DNA of 64,000 bases from Corallococcus silvisoli. GTDB taxonomy: Bacteria > Myxococcota > Myxococcia > Myxococcales > Myxococcaceae. The notes below the pieces were generated by a model. That model saw only the letters and a program-made list of their open reading frames with translations. It ran no database searches and was not told where the DNA came from. The translations under genes and the position numbers were made by a program. The first letter of the stretch is position 1; each line of letters starts with the position of its first letter. Shown here in pieces: positions 45,371 to 55,200 of the stretch. The stretch covers positions 248,001-312,000 of the forward strand of contig NZ_JAAAPJ010000003.1 of NCBI RefSeq assembly GCF_009909145.1. The letters are read 5' to 3'.

Positions 45371-46852
45371 ATGGACCCCGGAATGTCCAGCAGCAAGCCG
45401 TCCCTCTTCCAGAGTGGCATCCCCAGCTTCGACACCTTGCTAGGGGGAGGCATCCCCGCCCGTCAGTCCTTCATCGTCACCGGTACGCCCGGGTGCGGGA
45501 AGACGGTGCTGTGCAGCCAGATGGCCTTCACCGCCGCGGCGCGCGGCCTCCCCGTCGTGGTGGCCACCGTCACCTCGGAGCCTCATGACAAGCTGATGGG
45601 GGCCCTGTCCGACTTCTCCTTCTTCCAGCCGGAGCTGCTGGGGGAGAAGGTCTTCCTCATCAGCGCCTACTCCGCGCTCAAGCGCGGCGCCAAGGATGCC
45701 CGGGACCTGCTGCTGCAGACGGTGCGCGAGCGCGGCGCGGCGCTGCTCTTCATTGACGGGCTGCGCTCCATCCGGGACCTCTGGCAGGACGAGGCGCGGC
45801 TGCGCGAGTTCCTCTACGAGCTGGGCATCGGCCTGGCCGCCAGCAACTGCATCGGCCTGTTCACCACGGAGTACCCGCTGGAGCGGCTGATGGCGCTGCC
45901 GGAGGCGACCACGGTGGACGGCATCGTGTCGCTGTCCGTCCAGTCCTTCGGGTCGCGCCGGGTGCGCCGGGCGGAGGTGGTGAAGCTGCGGGGACGGGCC
46001 CACCTGGCGGGCGAGCACGTCATGACCCTCCATCCGGAAGGCGTGGAGTTCATCCCGCGCCTGGAATCCACGCCGCCGGAGCTCCTCGACGACCCGCCCA
46101 CGCTGGCGCGCAAGGGGTTTGGCCTGCCGGAGCTGGATGGGCTGCTGTACGGGGGGCTGCCGGAGCTGAGCACCACGCTGCTGGCGGGGAGCATGGGCAT
46201 TGGCAAGACGCTGCTCGCCGCGCACTTCGCCGCGGAGGGCGCGCGCAAGGGGGAGAAGTCCCTCTTCGTCTCCTTCTTCGACTCCCCGGCCATGCTGTCC
46301 GCCCGCGCGCAGCGCGTGGGTCTGGACGTGAGCGCCTTGCGCGGCGGCGACGCGCTGACGTTCCTGCACGTGCCTCCCTTGGAGGTGGAGGCGGACGTGC
46401 TCATCGCGGACCTGCTGCGGCGGGTGAGCGCGCTGGGGGTGCGGCGGCTGGTCATCGACGGGCTCACCGACCTGGAGCTGTCCATCCTGGACCCCATGCG
46501 GCGGCGGGCCTTCGTCGCCTCGCTGGCGCTGAGGCTGAGGGCGCTGGGGGTGACGTCCCTGTTCACGCGGGAGGTGCCCAAGGTCGTGGGCACGGAGCTG
46601 GACTTCAATGATGCCCCGGTGGCCAGCCTGGGGGAGAACCTGCTGCTGCTGCGCTACGTGGAGCTGCGCGGCAAGATGCACCGCCTGCTGTCGGTGCTCA
46701 AGATGAGGGACAGCGAGTACTCCAGCGACCTTCGCGAGTTCCAGATCACCAACGCCGGCGTGAAGGTGCTCGCGCCGATGCGCTCCGCGAGCGGGCTGCT
46801 GACGGGCCAGGCCCACCCGCTGGGCTCCTCCATCGGAGGGCTGGGTGAATGA
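45371..46852 (+). CDS. Two-domain KaiC/RadA-like circadian-clock-type ATPase
   Basis: 493 residues from ATG 45371 (ATG 45383 possible; the frame before it is probably not coding). Two RecA-like halves, as in KaiC: CI with Walker A VTGTPGCGKT (~37) and LLFIDGLRSIRDL, and CII with LAGSMGIGKTLLAA (~272) and RLVIDGLTDLEL. Before CII the linker ARKGFGLPELDGLLYGG matches the start of the KaiC fold. The second half lacks the Ser-Thr phosphorylation pair I would expect at the CII hexamer interface, so it is KaiC-like, not a clock KaiC. It overlaps by 4 nt a receiver/histidine-kinase hybrid, so it is very likely a signalling partner, as in archaeal/bacterial KaiC-kinase pairs. Confidence 0.9.
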   Translation: MDPGMSSSKPSLFQSGIPSFDTLLGGGIPARQSFIVTGTPGCGKTVLCSQMAFTAAARGLPVVVATVTSEPHDKLMGALSDFSFFQPELLGEKVFLISAYSALKRGAKDARDLLLQTVRERGAALLFIDGLRSIRDLWQDEARLREFLYELGIGLAASNCIGLFTTEYPLERLMALPEATTVDGIVSLSVQSFGSRRVRRAEVVKLRGRAHLAGEHVMTLHPEGVEFIPRLESTPPELLDDPPTLARKGFGLPELDGLLYGGLPELSTTLLAGSMGIGKTLLAAHFAAEGARKGEKSLFVSFFDSPAMLSARAQRVGLDVSALRGGDALTFLHVPPLEVEADVLIADLLRRVSALGVRRLVIDGLTDLELSILDPMRRRAFVASLALRLRALGVTSLFTREVPKVVGTELDFNDAPVASLGENLLLLRYVELRGKMHRLLSVLKMRDSEYSSDLREFQITNAGVKVLAPMRSASGLLTGQAHPLGSSIGGLGE

Positions 46853-47925
46853 GCCTCGTCCTCATCGCGGAGGATGAAGAGGCGCTCCTGGAGGTCTTCT
46901 CCGAGGTGGTGGAGGAGCTGGGCCACCGGGTCGTGCGCGCGCACAACGGCGAGGAGGCGCTCCTGCTGGCGCGCACGGAGACGCCAGACCTGGTGGTGAG
47001 CGACCACATGATGCCCCGGCGCACCGGCATGCAGTTGCTGCACGCCATGCGCGCGGAGGCCGCGCTGTCGGACGTGCCCTTCCTGCTGCTGAGCGCGGCG
47101 CGGCCCCAGGGGCGGGAAGCGGCCCAGACGTTCCTCGCGAAGCCGGTGGACCTGTCCACCTTCGAACAGGCCGTGAGCAGCGCGCTCCAGAACCACGCGG
47201 CGGCCCACCCGGAGTCCGCCCCGTCCGCGCGCGAGGCGGCGTCCACGCCGGGCCTCGCCAGCGAGGAGATGCTCAACTGGGTGGCGCACGAGCTGAAGAC
47301 GCCGCTGTCCTCCGCGCGGCTCAACGCCCAGCTGCTGCTGCGCAAGGTGCACAAGCGCGGCGTCGACGACGAGCGCCGCTCCGCGGAGGCCATCCTGCGC
47401 CAGCTGGACCGGATGAACGGGCTGGTGACGTCCATCCTGGACGCCTCGCGGCTGGCGGACGGCAAGCTGGAGCTGAAGCGGGTCCCCACGGCCCTCACGC
47501 CCTTCCTGGAGGAGATCATCCAGGAGTGGCGAGAGCTGCAGCCGGACGTGGACTTCACCCTCCACGCCGGAGAACCGGTGGAACCCCAGCTGCTGGACGC
47601 CGACCGGCTGCGCCAGGTGCTCCACAACCTGCTGTCCAACGCGGTGAAGTACCGCGGGGACTCGCACCGCGTCGACGTGGACGTGACGCTCAACCCCGGC
47701 CTGGTGCTCATCCACGTGCGCGACTGGGGCGTGGGAATCCCCGCCAGCGCCCTGCCCCACATCTTCGACCGCTTCCAGCGGGCGGACGAGGACCGGGGGC
47801 GAGGCCACGGCCTGGGCCTCTTCATCGCCGCCGCGCTCGCGAAGCTGCACGGCGGCTCGCTGTCCGCCCGCTCCACCCTGGGCGAAGGCTCCACCTTCAC
47901 CCTGCGGCTGCCTCGCCGGAACTGA
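46849..47925 (+). CDS. Response-regulator receiver fused to histidine kinase, partner of KaiC-like ATPase
   Basis: 358 residues. A receiver domain (~1-118) has IAEDEE, phospho-acceptor D52 in VVSDHMMPRRTG and K-P in FLAKPVD. A linker leads to HisKA with VAHELKTPLSSARL (H147 the likely autophosphorylation site), then HATPase_c with N box LHNLLSNAVKYRG, VRDWGVGIPASALPHIF and GHGLGLFIAAALAKLHGG. No membrane helix, so cytoplasmic. Order receiver-then-kinase means an external signal must first reach the receiver. The start overlaps the KaiC-like gene's stop (ATGA), which couples the two. No response regulator with a DNA-binding output is next to it. Confidence 0.92.
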   Translation: MSLVLIAEDEEALLEVFSEVVEELGHRVVRAHNGEEALLLARTETPDLVVSDHMMPRRTGMQLLHAMRAEAALSDVPFLLLSAARPQGREAAQTFLAKPVDLSTFEQAVSSALQNHAAAHPESAPSAREAASTPGLASEEMLNWVAHELKTPLSSARLNAQLLLRKVHKRGVDDERRSAEAILRQLDRMNGLVTSILDASRLADGKLELKRVPTALTPFLEEIIQEWRELQPDVDFTLHAGEPVEPQLLDADRLRQVLHNLLSNAVKYRGDSHRVDVDVTLNPGLVLIHVRDWGVGIPASALPHIFDRFQRADEDRGRGHGLGLFIAAALAKLHGGSLSARSTLGEGSTFTLRLPRRN

Positions 47926-48019
47926 AGCAGCACTGCACGATTCCAAGGCAATTCCATCTAGAACCAACAGAATGGAAGTCCCAGCACACCCCGTGCTCTC
48001 GGTGAATTAGAAAGCGAGT

Positions 48020-49258
48020 GTGTCCACGCCCCGCCCCGCTGGCCTGTCCTCGCTCCGCGCGCTGAAGCACCGCGACTTCGCCTTCCTGTGGGGCGGGGCG
48101 GCGCTGTCGAACATCGGCACGTGGATGGAGGTGCTGGCGCTGGGCGTGTACGTGACGAAGGTGACGGGGCGGGCGGAGTGGACGGGGGGCGTGGCGGCGC
48201 TGACGTGGCTGCCGTCCATCGTGCTGTCGCCGCTGGGGGGGGCGCTGGGGGACCGGTTCGACCGGCGGCGCGCGGTGGCGCTGGGGGCGCTCCTGCAGAT
48301 GGCGCTCGCGGGCGTGCTGGCGGCGCTGGCCTTCACGGGAGGGCTCAGCGTGCGGTGGGTGGCGGTCATCTCGTTCCTCAACGGGTGCGCCGTCACGCTG
48401 TTCATGCCCGCGTTCTCCGCGCTCATCGCCGTGTCGGTGCCGAAGGAGGACCTGCACAGCGCGCTCAGCCTCAACGCGGCCCAGGCGAACCTGGGGCGCA
48501 TCTGCGGCCCCGCGCTGGCGGCGTTGATCATCGCGCACGCGGACATCGGCTGGGTGCTGCTGCTCAACGCGCTGTCCTTCGGCATGGTGCTGCTGTCGCT
48601 CGTGGGCGTGCGGGGGGCCCCGGCGGCGGCGAAGCCCGCGTCGCCCGAGGGCCTGTGGGCGGGCATCGCGCGGGGCATCCAGGTGGCGCGGGCGGACGAG
48701 GCGCTGACGATGGCGATGACCGGGACGCTGGCCATCGCGGTGTGCATCGCGCCCTTCACGGCGCTGGCGCCGGTGATGGCCATCCGGGTGTTCGGCCAGG
48801 ACGCGGGCGCCACGTCGATGTTGGTGACGGCGCAGGGCGCGGGCGCGCTCCTGGCGGCGCTGTGCGCGGGCACGCTGGCGGACCGGCTGGGACGGGGGCG
48901 GCTGTTGGAGGTCAGCCTGCTGCTCATCGGCCCGGTGGCGGCGGCGTACTGGCTGTCCCCTTCGCTGGGGCTGGCGGCGGCGGCGGTGCTGGGCCTGGGG
49001 GCGCTGTACATGCTGACGCTCACGGGGCTGAGCACGCTGTGCCAGTCGCGCGTGTCCGGCGAGTTGCAGGCGCGCATCGCCAGCCTCAACTCCATGCTGC
49101 TCTTCGTCGGCTTCACGCTGGGCGTGTGGTTGCAGGGCGCGCTCGCGGACCGGCTGGGCGTCCGGCCCGTCATGGCGGGCGCGGCGTTCGGGTTCCTCCT
49201 CCTCGCCGTCCTGCTCAGGGCGCTGCGCTCGCGCGGGTTCGCGGCCTTCGAAACGTAA
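48020..49258 (+). CDS. MFS exporter (EntS/DHA3-like), NRPS-linked
   Basis: 412 residues from GTG 48020. About twelve membrane helices. The MFS_3 signature LSSLRALKHRDFAFLWGG at the N-terminus and GGALGDRFDRRRAVALG (loop 2-3) match exporters that release siderophores or macrolides. It ends 12 nt before the NRPS gene on the same strand, so they are almost surely one transcript. The likely job is export of the peptide and self-protection (inference). Confidence 0.9.
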   Translation: MSTPRPAGLSSLRALKHRDFAFLWGGAALSNIGTWMEVLALGVYVTKVTGRAEWTGGVAALTWLPSIVLSPLGGALGDRFDRRRAVALGALLQMALAGVLAALAFTGGLSVRWVAVISFLNGCAVTLFMPAFSALIAVSVPKEDLHSALSLNAAQANLGRICGPALAALIIAHADIGWVLLLNALSFGMVLLSLVGVRGAPAAAKPASPEGLWAGIARGIQVARADEALTMAMTGTLAIAVCIAPFTALAPVMAIRVFGQDAGATSMLVTAQGAGALLAALCAGTLADRLGRGRLLEVSLLLIGPVAAAYWLSPSLGLAAAAVLGLGALYMLTLTGLSTLCQSRVSGELQARIASLNSMLLFVGFTLGVWLQGALADRLGVRPVMAGAAFGFLLLAVLLRALRSRGFAAFET

Positions 49259-49270
49259 CGGAGCCTCACG

Positions 49271-52200
49271 ATGACGACCTCCTCGCCGGTTGCTCCGGGG
49301 AAGAAGCGCGCCCCGCTCCCCCTCGTCCCCAGGACGGAGGCGCTCCCGCTGTCCTTCATGCAGCAGCGCCTGTGGTTCCTGGCGCAGCTGGAGGGCCTGA
49401 GCGCCACGTACAACGTCTACTTCTTCGTGCGGCTGAAGGGCGCGCTGGACGTCGCCGCGCTGGAGCACGCGCTCCAGGGCGTGGTGGCGCGGCACGAATC
49501 CCTGCGCACCACGTTCGCTTCCGTGGAGGGCCAGCCGGTGCAGCGCATCCGCGACGCCCTGTCGCTGACGCTCCACCACGAGGACCTGTCCGCCCAAGGG
49601 CTGGATGATGCCGGGCGGGAGCGCGCGCTGCGGGAGCACGCGGAGCACGCGGCCCGGACGCCGTTCGACCTGGCGCGCGGGCCGCTGGTGCGGACCACGC
49701 TGGTGCGGCTCTCACCGGAGGAGCACGCGCTGCTCCTCGTCACGCACCACATCGTCTGCGACGCGGTGTCGCTGGGGTGGATGGCGAACGAGCTGAGCGG
49801 GCTCTACACCGCCTTCACGCGGAACGAACCGCCCCGGCTGCCGGAGCTGCCGGCGCAGTACGCGGACTTCGCGCACTGGCAGCGGCAGGCGCTCACGGGC
49901 GAGTTCCTGGAGACCGAGCGCGCGTGGTGGAAGGACCGGCTCGCGGGAGCGCCCCCCGCGCTGGAGCTGCCCACGGACCGTCCGCGTCCGCCCCGGCAGA
50001 CGTTCCGGGGCGCGGTGTACCGCCTGCCCCTGCCCTCCGCCCTGGCGACGGGCATCCGCGAGCTGAGCCGCAAGGCGGCCGTCACGCCGTACATGACCTT
50101 GCTGGCGGCGTTCCAGGTGCTGCTCTCCCGCTACAGCGGGCAGGAGGACCTGGTGGTGGGCACGCCCGTGGCGGGGCGTGGACGGCGGGAGGTGGAGCGG
50201 CTCATCGGCTTCTTCGCGAACACGCTGGCGCTGCGGCTGGACGCGTCCGGAGACCCGACCTTCCTCGCGCTCCTGGGCCGGGTGCGCGAGGTGTGCCTGG
50301 GCGCGTACGCGCACCCGGACATGCCCTTCGAGCAGCTGGTGGACCTGCTCGTGCCCCAGCGCGACCCCAGCCGCTTGCCGCTGGTCCAGCTGATGTTCGT
50401 GCACGTGAACGCGCCGTGGGCCGCGCTGAAGTGGCCCGGGCTCACCGTGACGGAGGTGGACTTCGAGCCCGGCGTCGCGCGCTTCGACATCACCCTCTTC
50501 CTCTACGACGACCCGAGCGGGATGGAGGCGCGCTGGGAATACAACGCCGACCTCTTCGACGAGGGGACGGTGGCGCGCATGGCCGCGCACTACGCGCGCC
50601 TGCTGGAGGGCGCCGTCGCGAAGCCGGAGTCCCCCGTGTCCGCGCTCCCGCTGCTGACGGAGCGCGAGCGGGCGCGAGCGGTGATGGACTGGAACGACAC
50701 GGGCGCGGACGTGCCCGTGCACCCTGGCGTGCACGCCCTCTTCGAGGCCCGCGCGCGCTCCAGCCCCGAGGCCGTCGCGGTGCGCTTCGGGGATGCGCAC
50801 CTGACGTACGCGGAGCTGGAGCGGCGGGCCAACCGCGTCGCCCATGCGCTGCGCCAGCGCGGCGTGACGCCGGACACGGCGGTGGGGCTGTGCGTGGACC
50901 GCTCGCTGGAGCTGGCGGTGGGGATGCTGGGCATCCTCAAGTCGGGCGCGGCCTACTGCCCGTTGGATCCCGCCTATCCGCCGGAGCGGCTGGCGCTGAT
51001 GCTCGAGACCTCCCACGCGCGGGTGCTCGTCACCCAGCGGCGCCTGGCGGCGGGGCTGCCGGAGGGCGGAGCGGAGCGGTTGTTCCTGGAGGACGACCCC
51101 GGCACGCCAGACACCGCGCCCCCACCCGTGGGCGGACCGGACACGCTGGCCTACGTCATCTTCACCTCCGGCTCCACGGGCATCCCCAAGGGCGTGGCGA
51201 TGCCGCACCGCCCGCTGCTCAACCTCATCCAGTGGCAGGTGCGCCGCTCCACCGCGCCTCGGGGCCGCACGCTCCAGTTCTCCGCGCTGAGCTTCGACGT
51301 GTGCTTCCAGGAGATGCTCCCCACGTTCGCCGCGGGCGGAGAGCTGGTGCTGGTGTCGGAGGACACGCGGCGCGACGGCCGGGCCCTGCTGACGCTGATG
51401 CGCGACCGGGGCGTGGAGCGCATCTTCCTGCCCTTCGTCGCCCTTCAGCATCTGGCCGAGGTGGCGGACGCGGAGGGCTTGCTGCCCACGTCCCTCAAGG
51501 AGATCAACACCGCGGGGGAGCAGCTGCGCATCACCCCCGCGCTGCGCCGGCTGCTGCTCGCGCTGGACGGGTGCGTGCTGGACAACCACTACGGCCCCAC
51601 GGAGACGCACGCGGCCACCGCGCATGTGTTGAAGGGCCCTCCGGAGACGTGGCCGGACCTGCCGCCCATCGGCCGGACGATCACCAACGCGCGGACGTAC
51701 CTGCTGGACGCGCGATGGGAGCCGGTGCCCGTGGGCGTCGCGGGGGAGCTGTATATCGGCGGGGCCGGGCTGGCGCGGGGCTACCTGCACCGGCCCGACC
51801 TGACGGCGGAGCGCTTCCTGCCGGATCCGCTGAGTCCGCATCCCGGCGCGCGGATGTACCGCACGGGAGACTTCGCGCGGTACCTGCCCACGGGCGAGCT
51901 GGAGTTCCTGGGTCGGCGCGACGCGCAGGTGAAGATCCGCGGCTACCGCATCGAGCTGCCCGAGGTGGAGGCCGCGGTGGCGAGGCTCCCGGGCGTGAAG
52001 GACGTGGCGGTGGTGGCCCGCGAGGATGAGACGCGGGGCAAGCACCTGGTGGCCTATGTGGTGCCGCAGCCAGGGGCGGAAGTGGAGCCGGCGGCGCTCA
52101 AGGCGGCGCTGCGTGAGCGGCTGCCGGACGCCATGGTGCCCTCGGCGTTCGTGCTGTTGGACGCGTTTCCCCTCACGCCCAGCGGGAAGTTGGACCGGCG

Positions 52201-55200
52201 CGCGCTGCCCGCTCCCGGGGACGACGACACAGGGGCGGGCGGCTTCGTCGCCCCGCGCTCGCCGCTGGAGCAGGAGGTGGCGGACGCCTTCGCCGCGCTC
52301 CTCGGCGTGGCGCGCGTGGGCGCGCACGACCACTTCTTCGAGCGGGGTGGCCACTCGCTGCTGGCCATCCGCGTGACGGCGCGGTTGCTCCAGCGGCTCC
52401 AGGTGGAGCTGCCCGTGCGGGCGCTGTTCGAACATCCGACGGTGGAGTCGCTGGCCGGGCACCTCGCGACGCTCGTGCGCGGAGCGGAGCGGCAGGAACC
52501 GCCGGTGCTCAGGGCCGGCCCCCGGGACGGAGCCGCGCCGCTGTCCTTCGCGCAGACGCGCCTGTGGTTCCTCACCCGGCTGGAGCCGGGCGGCTTCACG
52601 TACAACCTGCCCTGGTTCACGCGCTGGAAGGGGCCGCTGGACGCCGACGCGCTGGAGCACTCCCTCCAGATGCTCGTGCGGCGCCATGAGGCCTTGCGAG
52701 CCACCTTCGTGGAGCACCAGGGCCAGCCGGAGCAGCGCATCGCACCGGCGCTGGACCTCCCGCTCCAGCGGGAACAGGTGGCGTCGGAGGAAGCGCTCAC
52801 GCGGCGCGCGGAGGCGGAGGTGCGCGCCCCCTTCGACCTCGAGCAGGGGCCGCTGCTGCGCGCGACGTTGGTGCGCGTGGGGCCGGAGGAGCACGCGCTG
52901 CTCGTCACCCTGCACCACATCGTGAGCGACGGCTGGTCCCTGGGCGTGATGGAGCGGGAGCTGATGGCGCACTACGCCGCGGCCACGGGCGGCCCCCCGG
53001 TGACGTGGGAGCCCCTGCCCCTCCAGCCCGCGGACTTCGCGCGCTGGCAACGCGACGAGCGGGCGGCCGGCGAGGTGGAGACGCGGCTGGAATGGTGGAG
53101 GGCCCGGCTCCAGGGCGCGCCGCCCTTCATCGCGCTGCCCACGGACCTGCCACGTCCCCCGGTGCGGACGTTCCAGGGGGCGCACCTTCCGGCCCAGGCA
53201 TCGCTGGCACTCTCCCGCGCCATCGAGGCCCTGGGCCAGCGCCGTGGGGTGACGCCCTTCATGGTGCTGCTCGCGGGCTTCCATGCGCTCATGGCCCGCT
53301 ACAGCGGCCAGGAGGATCTGGTCATCGGCGCGCCGCTCGCGGGCCGCCACCGTCAGGAGCTGGAGGGCCTGGTGGGTTTCTTCGTCAACACCCTGCCGCT
53401 GCGGATTCACGCTCCCCGGGACGTGAGCTTCCACGGCCTCCTGGACCTGGCGCGGGAGACCAGCCTGGGCGCCTTCGCCCACCAGGACGTGCCTTTCGAA
53501 AAGTTGGTCGGCGCGCTCCAGCCCGCGCGAGACCTGGGCCGCTCGCCGCTGTTCCAGGTGGTGATGGCGCTCCAGAACGCGGGCGGTCCCCCTGCCTCCA
53601 TTCCCGGCCTGCGCGTGGAGCCGCTGGACGTCGAGACAGGGATGGCGAAGTTCGACCTCACCGTCTTCGCCACCCAGCGGCCAGACGGCCTTCGCTTCAG
53701 CTGGGAGTACGACACCGCCCTCTTCGAGCGGGCCACGGTGGCGCGCATGGCGGAGCACTTCACCCGCCTGCTGGAGGCTGCCATCGCCGAACCGGAGCGC
53801 CCCCTGCGCGGGCTGCCGCTGCTGTCCATCGACGAGCGGCGCGAACAGCTCCTCGTCTGGAACGACACGCGGGTCCAGTACCCGCGCGAGTCATCCCTCC
53901 CGGACCTCTTCGAGGCGCAGGCGCTGCGCGCACCTGGAGCCATCGCGGTGGAGTTCGAGGAGCGGCACCTGACGTACGCCCAGTTGGAGGCGCGCGCCAA
54001 TCAGCTCGCCCGGCACCTGCGCGCGCTGGGGGTGCGCGGAGGAACGCTGGTGGGCCTGTGCACCCATCGCTCGCTGGAGATGGTGGTGGCCACGCTCGCC
54101 ATCCTGAAGGCAGGCGGCGCCTACGTGCCGTTGGATCCAACCTACCCCGCGGAGCGGCTGGCCTTCATGGCGCGGGACACGCGGATCCAGGTGCTGCTCG
54201 CGCAGCCGGGCCTGGAGGCGAAGTTGCCCGACCTGGGCGCGCGGGTGGTGCCGCTGGAGCCCTCCTGGAGCCTGTTCGCCCACGAGTCGCCGGAGCCCTT
54301 GCGGCTCCCCGTGCCCGCCGATGCGCTGGCCTACGTCATGTACACCTCCGGGAGCACCGGGCAGCCCAAGGGTGTCTGCATCGCCCATCGCGGGATGGTG
54401 CGGCTGGTGAAGGGAGCGGCGTTCACGCGCTTCGGGCCAGAGGAGGTCTGGCTCCAGCTGGCCCCCATCTCGTTCGACGCCGCCACGCTGGAGCTGTGGG
54501 GCGCGCTCCTGCATGGGGCGAAGCTCGTGGTGATGGGGGCTCGGCCTCCCTCGCTGGAGGAGCTGGCGCGGGCGCTGGAGACGCGGGGCATCACGACGTT
54601 GTTCCTCACCACGGCCCTCTTCGAGCAACTGGTGGTGGCGCATCCCCAGGCGCTGATGCGCGTGCGGCAACTGATGACTGGAGGCGAGATCATGTCGCTG
54701 CCGGCCGCGCGGCGGATGCTGGAGGCGGGCTATCGCTTCAGCAACGTCTACGGGCCCACGGAGAACACCACGTTCTCCACCGCGTACCCGCTGAAGGGGC
54801 TCGAGGACGTCAGCCGGCCGGTGCCCATCGGGAGGCCCATCGCGAACACGCTGGCGTATGTGTTGGACGCGGAGCAGGCGCTGGTGCCCGTGGGCGTGGA
54901 GGGCGAGCTGTACCTGGGGGGCGACGGGCTCGCGTGGGGCTACCTGAACGACGCAGCCCTGACCGCCTCGCGGTTCATCCCGGACGCGTACGGCCCCCTC
55001 CCGGGCGCAAGGCTCTACCGCACCGGGGACCGGGCGCGCTGGCGGTCCGACGGGCAGCTCGACTTCCTGGGGCGAGCGGACACGCAGGTGAAGCTGCGCG
55101 GCTTCCGCGTCGAGCTGGGCGAGGTGGAGGCGGCGCTGAACCAGCTCCCCGGCGTGGACGACGCGGTGGCCGAGGTGCGCGAGGACACACCGGGAAACCG

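Noticed and set aside
49712..53758. 1348-codon minus-strand frame inside the NRPS gene
   Set aside because: Antisense to conserved C-A-PCP domains; no SD, no domains.
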